NCBI GenBank assembly: GCA_030770545.1
Contig: CM061109.1
Location: 496,001 to 560,000, forward strand
Direction: 5' to 3'
DNA from: Macropodus opercularis
Taxonomy: Eukaryota > Chordata > Actinopteri > Anabantiformes > Osphronemidae
DNA length: 64,000 nucleotides
Position 1 is the stretch's first letter, and each line of letters begins with the position of its first letter. The notes below the pieces were generated by a model. It made no database searches, was not told where the DNA came from, and saw only the letters and a list, made by a program, of their open reading frames with translations. Position numbers and translations under genes: made by a program. Below, piece by piece: positions 59,413 to 64,000 of this stretch.

Positions 59413-59559
59413 CTACAAGAAGCAAGCGGGCCCGATGTCGATGCCGAACTCTTGATCGGGACCACCAATGTCCACAGGGGCAATATCCACAATAGGAAGC
59501 CTTGCTGTTTTCTGTGTCCTGTACTCAAACACTGTCTTGCCCCAGTTACCGTTGGCTTT
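59413..59559 (-). CDS. col5a2: col5a2 last coding exon (COLF1 C-terminus)
   Basis: 147 nt, phase 0. It codes KANGNWGKTVFEYRTQKTAR, then a segment ending DIGPACFL and TAG (complement of 59413-59415). Acceptor TTTCCCAACAG. The last Cys of COLF1 lies here. Confidence 0.96.
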   Translation of the reverse strand, partial: KANGNWGKTVFEYRTQKTARLPIVDIAPVDIGGPDQEFGIDIGPACFL

Positions 59560-62500
59560 CTGTTGGGAAAGGAGACAGAGGCAAATGTTAGAAACTCTCA
59601 TCTCAGGTAGTGTTTTAATGTTCTGTGATGAGAACCGAACTGAGATGTTCGCTTTCACGTTTTCTGTGTATGAAAAATAAACCACAACGTGTAGTCATCT
59701 GCTGCCGTAGAACAGAACTGCTCTAACTTCCCTGAGGTTTCATCAGATTTGCTGCGTTACAGTATCTCTTCTAGTTTCTGTAACATGATGGAACTTACTG
59801 CGCAGGAGTCGTCCACCACTGTGTATCTGAAGCGGCTGTTTCCCTCTGCTTTGAGCTCCAGGTCGTTGGAGCCTTTGAAGATCACAGCTTTCTTTAAGTT
59901 GCCCGTCTTCTCATCCATGTAGCCCACGGAGTTCTTGCAGTGGTAGGTGATGGTCTGGGAAGCCTCTTTGGAAAGCAGGCGGATGAAGGTCATCTGGACT
60001 GTGATAGAGTTTGCAGGCTGGTCTTTGTTTCCATAAGTAAACTAGAAAGACAAACACAGCTAGTTAAGGCAGAGCTCAGCCACAGTGGTCTCAAAGTCTG
60101 TCCTGACCCTCTGCTTACGTGTGTTCCACTGTTGATGTCGGCTCCGAACCACACAGGTTTATTCCTGGAAGAGCTCCACCACACTTTGCGAGGTATGCTG
60201 GATGGGTTGGCGGTGATGCAGGTCTCTCCGGTGTCCATGTTGCAGTGCACTTTGATGGCGTCCTCTGCACTGCCTTGGTTTGGATCCACCCAGTACTCCC
60301 CTGCGCAAACAACGCAGTCAGGTTGGTAGGACATGTAAACATGTAGCAGACGATCTATCCTGCAGCTGCTGTGACTGTCACAGCAGTTTAAGACCTCACG
60401 GTGCTGTCTCTCTCTGGCTGCCATCGACACTCACCACTCTTCTTCATTGGGTAGCACCTCTTCAGATCATCACAGGTCCTGGCAGGATGCTTCCGGCTGC
60501 CATCTGGGCTCTTCATGCTGTCAATCTGGCTGCTGAGGGCCTTCAGTGTTGCCTGGACGCCAGGGTCCACGGGAACTATGGTCGAGGAGTTGCTGTTGGG
60601 CAGAGCCTCATCTTCGCTGAACTCAGGAGGAGGAGGAGGGCCAGAGTCGTAATCCTGAGGGCCGCCAAAGAGGTCGTCCATAGCTGCCATAGGAGGTCCA
60701 GGGGGTCCAGGGGGTCCAGGGGGGCCAGGCTCTCCTGGAGGGCCCTGTTAATTCAGATAAAGTATTTCATTGGTCAAAACTCATTCCTGGCATATTGTTA
60801 AATTGCTTTTGAACAGTAAGAACGTCCTCTCTAAACTGAATAATGAAACAATACCTCTGGTCCAATCTCTCCACTGATTCCACGAGTTCCAGGAGGTCCC
60901 ATCGGCCCGGGCTGGCCGATGTATCCTTCCTTTCCAGGAGGCCCAATAGGTCCAGGAGGCCCCTGAATCCCATTGGAGTAAATTGTTAGTTTTAGCTATG
61001 CTAGCATGAAATTATAGTCTATACAGTGCTAAACTTCAAACTGTACTCTATCAGAGCTCATGGAGCTGCAGCATTTACCCTCTGGCCGCTTGGTCCAACT
61101 ATTCCTGGAGCTCCCTGCTCACCTGTTGTACCCTAAAACAAGAATAGTTCATCAGAATCTCTTCATGGCTCTTTTCTGAAACATTCACCATCATGTAGAC
61201 ATTTCTCTAGTTGAACAAAGACCTTTACAGTAGATGCGAAGGAACCACAACAACTCTGAGCATCTTGTCACACCTGAAGTCAAAAGTACGTTCAGTCTCA
61301 TATGTGTTGTAATGTCATCAAAGGTCAAAGTGAGCTTTTCATTTGTGTTTTCCATCAAGGTACATAAAACTATGTGTTCTGTGTTCTTTACCCTCTGAGT
61401 CACACTCAGACATTTAATTTCTGTTTATTCACCCACACAGATCGAGCCAGCTAGTAGCAGCGTTAGCACAAGTCTCTCGACTGAAATCACTGATCTGTGA
61501 CTTCACACACGACAGGAAACGCTCTGAGATCAGTGTGATTACTGAGCATTACTCGGACTTACTGGTGGTCCAGGAAGACCCTGCAAACCAGTGAAGCCTC
61601 TGTGTCCTTTCTGTCCTCTCTCTCCATGGTCACCTAGATCACCTTTATCACCTCTTGGTCCTTGGGGTCCCTAAATAAAAGACACATTTCATGTGATATC
61701 ATGAAAGATTTGTTTTCTCTGTGGCTCTGACACGAGACGTGAATTCCAATAATGTATCTGAAATCCGCCTCTTATTTGTACACTTACCACTAATCCTCTC
61801 TTTCCAGCTGAGCCGGGTGGACCAACAGGTCCTCTCGAGCCCTGTAAAAGAGTCAAATCATGATCCAGCTATGCAGGTCCTCAGTCTACCCACATACATT
61901 CTACAGATCACTTCATGTAAATTCAGGTCACAACATGTCCTCTGTGCTCAAATCAGCTGCATGTACGAGGCTCTTATCATCATGCTCCATCTTGCTGGTG
62001 GGTAAACTAACACAAAGCAAACACTAGAGGTCACTTACAGCCTCTCCTCTCTTGCCAGCATCACCTGGTGCACCTACTGGACCTGGAGGTCCAGGAAGTC
62101 CCTGTGGTCCAACCAGACCCTCGGGACCAGAATCTCCTCGGTCTCCCTGTAAAATCAACATCTGTCAGTGACTTGAAATGTGAAAAAACAAGAAAGTGTT
62201 CACGCCTGAAATCATTTATTTCGTACTCTTTGTCCAAGAACGCCGTCCTTTCCTGGGGGTCCATCAGATCCTGCCGGACCCTGAGGAAAACACAAACACG
62301 CAACTATAAACACATGTTGGTGTGCAGGAGAGACTAAAACCAATTATCATGCACTACGTACATCAGGACCAGGATCCCCACGAGGTCCATTAGCACCAGG
62401 TGCACCAACTGGACCTGGGGGGCCTTTGTCTCCAGCCGGTCCTGGAGATCCCTGTTTTCCTGGTGGACCCTATGAAAAAGACATTTCCAAACTTAGTGAA

Positions 62501-63812
62501 AGGACCACTCGACCTACTCTACTGCACATTAGTCACAGAGGCATGAGCATAGACTGCACGGAATATAATGGCTGTTACATGAAGCTCATGAGCAGCAGAA
62601 CTTGAATCCTACTGACCGCTAGTCCTGGAAGGCCAGGCATTCCACGCTCTCCTCTCTGGCCAGGAAGACCCACAATGCCTCTCTGCCCGGTAGTTCCAGC
62701 TGGACCTGGAGGGCCATCAGGACCCTAAAGCCAAGATCACACAAACCATATCGATTAACTGGCAGAATCCACCTTTAATGATCTGGCTTTGACTTTCTGC
62801 TCCACCACAGTCGTTGACCAACTCAACATATTTCAATTTACTAAACTTTTTATTAAACTCTATTTTAGTAGATTCCAGTGCGCTGTGTGCTCTGCTGACA
62901 CTGGTCACACCGATCACTGCTTTCCAGTGTATGTCTCTTTGTTGTTGAACTGGGAACTGGCTGTGAACTTTTCTTTCCTTTTATTGTCCAGTGTAGAAAT
63001 AATAAGTTGCCTGAGCTTAGGTCAAGGTAATATTACCGTGGGTCCATCTTCTCCAGAGTCTCCTTTGTCTCCTGGGCTGCCAGGTGGTCCTGCAGGTCCT
63101 CTCTCTCCTTGTCGCCCAGGGGCTCCATGGTCTCCATGGAGACCTGGAGGACCCTCTTTTCCTGGAGGTCCCAAAGGTCCGGCTTCTCCTACTGGTCCCT
63201 GGTAGGATTACAGATCAGGTGACATGTAGCTTGATCTTGCAGTATGTTGTTCAGTAGCATGACGCATGGCTACATGTGTGAGACTTGCCACACACGTCTT
63301 CTACACACGGTGTAACTGCTGGTTCCCAATAAAGGACACATCATGGTGTCATTCCAAACTTACCACTGGATACATCTTCACATTTTAAATGTTAGTGCTG
63401 TTTTACTTTTAACACAGTAGAGTCTATAGAAAACAGCTACAGTTAAACAGGTGCAGTTGGACACTGGGGCTTTTTATTATCGCCAAACGTCACATTCTCC
63501 TCTTGGGTTCAGTGAGAGTTTTCAGTCACACACATGTTAATACTTACAGTTGGACCTGGCGGCCCGACTCTTCCTGCAGATCCAGGGAAACCAGTGGGAC
63601 CCTGATCCAACAGAACACAGTGGTCATACACTGCGTTATGACTTGATGGCAGTACACAAGACTATACAGTGATATAAAGCCCTCTGAGCTATGGAACAAC
63701 AGTTTCATTATTTAGTTTCACATTGTGACAACATCTTCGTTATCCTATATGATCTTACCGGAGCACCCTGTGTTCCTCTTCCACCTTTCAACCCAGCGAC
63801 ACCAGCTGGACC
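59413..63812 (-). CDS. col5a2: Procollagen alpha-2(V) chain, 3' part: triple helix end and C-propeptide (genomic span; 5' exons outside window)
   Basis: This secreted fibrillar collagen chain joins collagen V heterotrimers that nucleate and limit the width of collagen I fibrils. Fifteen exons on the - strand are all GT-AG. Twelve carry Gly-X-Y of 54, 108 or 162 nt, the fibrillar-collagen exon rule, the last fused to the C-telopeptide. Three more complete the COLF1 C-propeptide and end DIGPACFL plus TAG. The chain identity comes from segments that match alpha-2(V) rather than alpha-1(I), alpha-2(I) or alpha-1(III): GFPGSAGRVGPPGP, then GLKGGRGTQG, GPAGTTGQRGIVGLPGQRGE, GDKGDLGDHGERGQKGHRGF, and SVGYMD...NLKKAV in COLF1. 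Seven propeptide cysteines are present; DPNQGS has Ser where homotrimer-forming chains have Cys, again as in alpha-2(V). The usual N-linked sequon reads QTIT instead of QNIT. The gene continues beyond 64,000. Confidence 0.93.
59799..60041 (-). CDS. col5a2: col5a2 COLF1 exon, 81 codons
   Basis: 243 nt, phase 0/0. It codes FTYGNKDQPANSITVQMTFI, RLLSKEASQTITYHCKNSVG and a segment ending VVDDSCA. The exon length is the standard one for fibrillar collagens. The Thr at 59952-59954 replaces the sequon Asn. Confidence 0.96.
60119..60300 (-). CDS. col5a2: col5a2 COLF1 exon with trimerisation-control region
   Basis: 182 nt, phase 1 in. It codes (G)EYWVDPNQGSAEDAIKVHC, then NMDTGETCITANPSS and a segment ending INSGTH. 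It includes the calcium-binding and chain-recognition portion of the C-propeptide; NQGS replaces NQGC. Confidence 0.96.
60435..60744 (-). CDS. col5a2: col5a2 junction exon: end of triple helix, telopeptide, start of C-propeptide
   Basis: 310 nt. It starts with six Gly-Pro-rich triplets (GPPGEPGPPGPPGPPGPP), then MAAMDDLFGGPQDYDSGPPP, EFSEDEALPNSNSSTIV, and the coiled-coil and Cys region ending KHPARTCDDLKRCYPMKKS. NSS is a possible N-glycosylation site. Donor AGTG|GTGAGT. Confidence 0.95.
60855..60962 (-). CDS. col5a2: col5a2 triple-helix exon (108 nt)
   Basis: Twelve Gly-X-Y triplets, beginning GPPGPIGPPGKEGYIGQPG. The donor GAG|GTATTG is weaker than its neighbours. Confidence 0.92.
61079..61132 (-). 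CDS. col5a2: col5a2 triple-helix exon (54 nt)
   Basis: Six triplets: GTTGEQGAPGIVGPSGQR. Acceptor TTGTTTTAG, donor GTAAAT. Confidence 0.92.
61563..61670 (-). CDS. col5a2: col5a2 triple-helix exon (108 nt)
   Basis: Twelve triplets including GPRGDKGDLGDHGERGQKGH and GFTGLQGLPGPP, a highly conserved alpha-2(V) segment. Donor GTAAGT. Confidence 0.95.
61788..61841 (-). CDS. col5a2: col5a2 triple-helix exon (54 nt)
   Basis: Six triplets: GSRGPVGPPGSAGKRGLV. Donor GTAAGT. Confidence 0.94.
62039..62146 (-). CDS. col5a2: col5a2 triple-helix exon (108 nt)
   Basis: Twelve triplets, from GDRGDSGPEGLVGPQG to GAPGDAGKRGEA; contains an RGD tripeptide. Donor GTAAGT. Confidence 0.94.
62227..62280 (-). CDS. 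col5a2: col5a2 triple-helix exon (54 nt)
   Basis: Six triplets: GPAGSDGPPGKDGVLGQR. Donor GTACGA is non-optimal, acceptor TTTTCCTCAG strong. Confidence 0.92.
62362..62469 (-). CDS. col5a2: col5a2 triple-helix exon (108 nt)
   Basis: Twelve triplets, from GPPGKQGSPGPAGDKGPPG to GPRGDPGPD. Donor GTACGT. Confidence 0.94.
62617..62724 (-). CDS. col5a2: col5a2 triple-helix exon (108 nt)
   Basis: Twelve triplets, GPDGPPGPAGTTGQRGIVG to MPGLPGLA, nearly identical to mammalian alpha-2(V). Donor GCG|GTCAGT lacks the usual A at +3. Confidence 0.94.
63037..63198 (-). CDS. col5a2: col5a2 triple-helix exon (162 nt)
   Basis: Eighteen triplets, from GPVGEAGPLGPPGKEGPPG to GDSGEDGPT. 162 nt is a known fused-exon length in fibrillar collagens. 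The + strand here also reads as Gly/Pro-rich, an artefact of GGN/CCN complementarity. Confidence 0.94.
63199..63547 (-). other. col5a2: col5a2 intron
   Basis: 349 bases with no feature recognised. Two other col5a2 introns exceed 300 bases, 61133-61562 and 62725-63036, and are likewise empty. Confidence 0.7.
63548..63601 (-). CDS. col5a2: col5a2 triple-helix exon (54 nt)
   Basis: Six triplets: GPTGFPGSAGRVGPPGPT, diagnostic for alpha-2(V). Donor GTAAGT. Confidence 0.95.
63759..63812 (-). CDS. col5a2: col5a2 triple-helix exon (54 nt), most 5' exon in window
   Basis: Six triplets: GPAGVAGLKGGRGTQGAP. Acceptor GTACTTTAG; upstream sequence to 64000 is intron. Confidence 0.94.
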
Positions 63813-64000
63813 CTAAAGTACAACATTTCATAAGATGAGCCTGGATTTTTCAATAACATGAACATGAAATGAAAAGCGATGTCTCTTTGTTGTTGAAGGC
63901 TGTGACCTTTATTTTTTACTTTTATTTCAAAAGAAAAGTCATGTAATGTACAGAGATGATTGAAGCCCTTTATGTCCAGTACTGATCTACACAAAAGTGC

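Noticed and set aside
60280..60801. 173-codon + strand ORF over the col5a2 telopeptide/C-propeptide exons
   Set aside because: It is the antisense shadow of the GC-rich collagen exon; the - strand has conserved protein and splice sites.
62789..63205. + strand ORF with a Gly/Pro-rich, collagen-like end
   Set aside because: Gly (GGN) and Pro (CCN) codons are complementary, so antisense of Gly-X-Y also reads as Gly/Pro-rich. The match to alpha-2(V), exon sizes and splice sites are all on the - strand.
1..64000. CRISPR arrays, operons or prokaryotic defence-type systems
   Set aside because: No spaced direct repeats of CRISPR type and no clustered bacterial genes; all supported genes are spliced vertebrate genes.

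Overview
This is a vertebrate, almost certainly teleost fish, genomic window. The only host genes I can support are gulp1 on the + strand and the 3' end of a fibrillar procollagen gene, col5a2, on the - strand. Both have textbook GT-AG exons, and the rest is intergenic or intronic DNA with transposon remnants. The teleost call rests on dispersed repeats I associate with fish genomes, the compact collagen introns, and the direct gulp1/col5a2 pairing.

Layout. Positions 1-2390 hold the 3' part of a Penelope-like retroelement with a long intact ORF (reverse transcriptase plus GIY-YIG endonuclease) that runs off the left edge. Positions 2.4-21.5 kb are gene-poor. They contain a minus-strand LINE reverse-transcriptase scrap (9.4-9.55 kb), a LINE 3' end split by a 599-bp TG...CA element with a 5-bp target duplication (10.07-11.16 kb), another LINE 3' tail (14.2-14.4 kb), and several tandem repeats. 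A CpG-rich promoter with a perfect CRE and a probable non-coding first exon of gulp1 lies at 21.6-22.45 kb.

A 24-kb first intron follows. Ten coding exons of gulp1 between 45,985 and 56,737 encode a 302-residue PTB-domain engulfment adaptor, close to the roughly 304 residues of the mammalian protein. Two in-frame options are visible beyond that model: a 231-nt phase 0/0 proline-rich cassette exon (55,031-55,261) and a 69-nt alternative 3' splice extension (55,640-55,708).

The two genes converge. The gulp1 poly(A) signal is near 57,314 and the distal col5a2 signal near 58,211. A 330-bp Tc1/mariner-derived element with inverted ends sits between them. On the - strand, fifteen col5a2 exons (59,413-63,812) encode the last part of the Gly-X-Y triple helix and the whole C-propeptide (COLF1). 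In this copy the usual N-glycosylation sequon of the C-propeptide reads Thr-Ile-Thr instead of Asn-Ile-Thr.

The two genes have separate roles: intracellular adaptor signalling in engulfment and endocytosis, and extracellular collagen V. They are linked only by conserved neighbourhood. I found no CRISPR array, operon or prokaryote-type system, and no convincing tRNA or rRNA gene.
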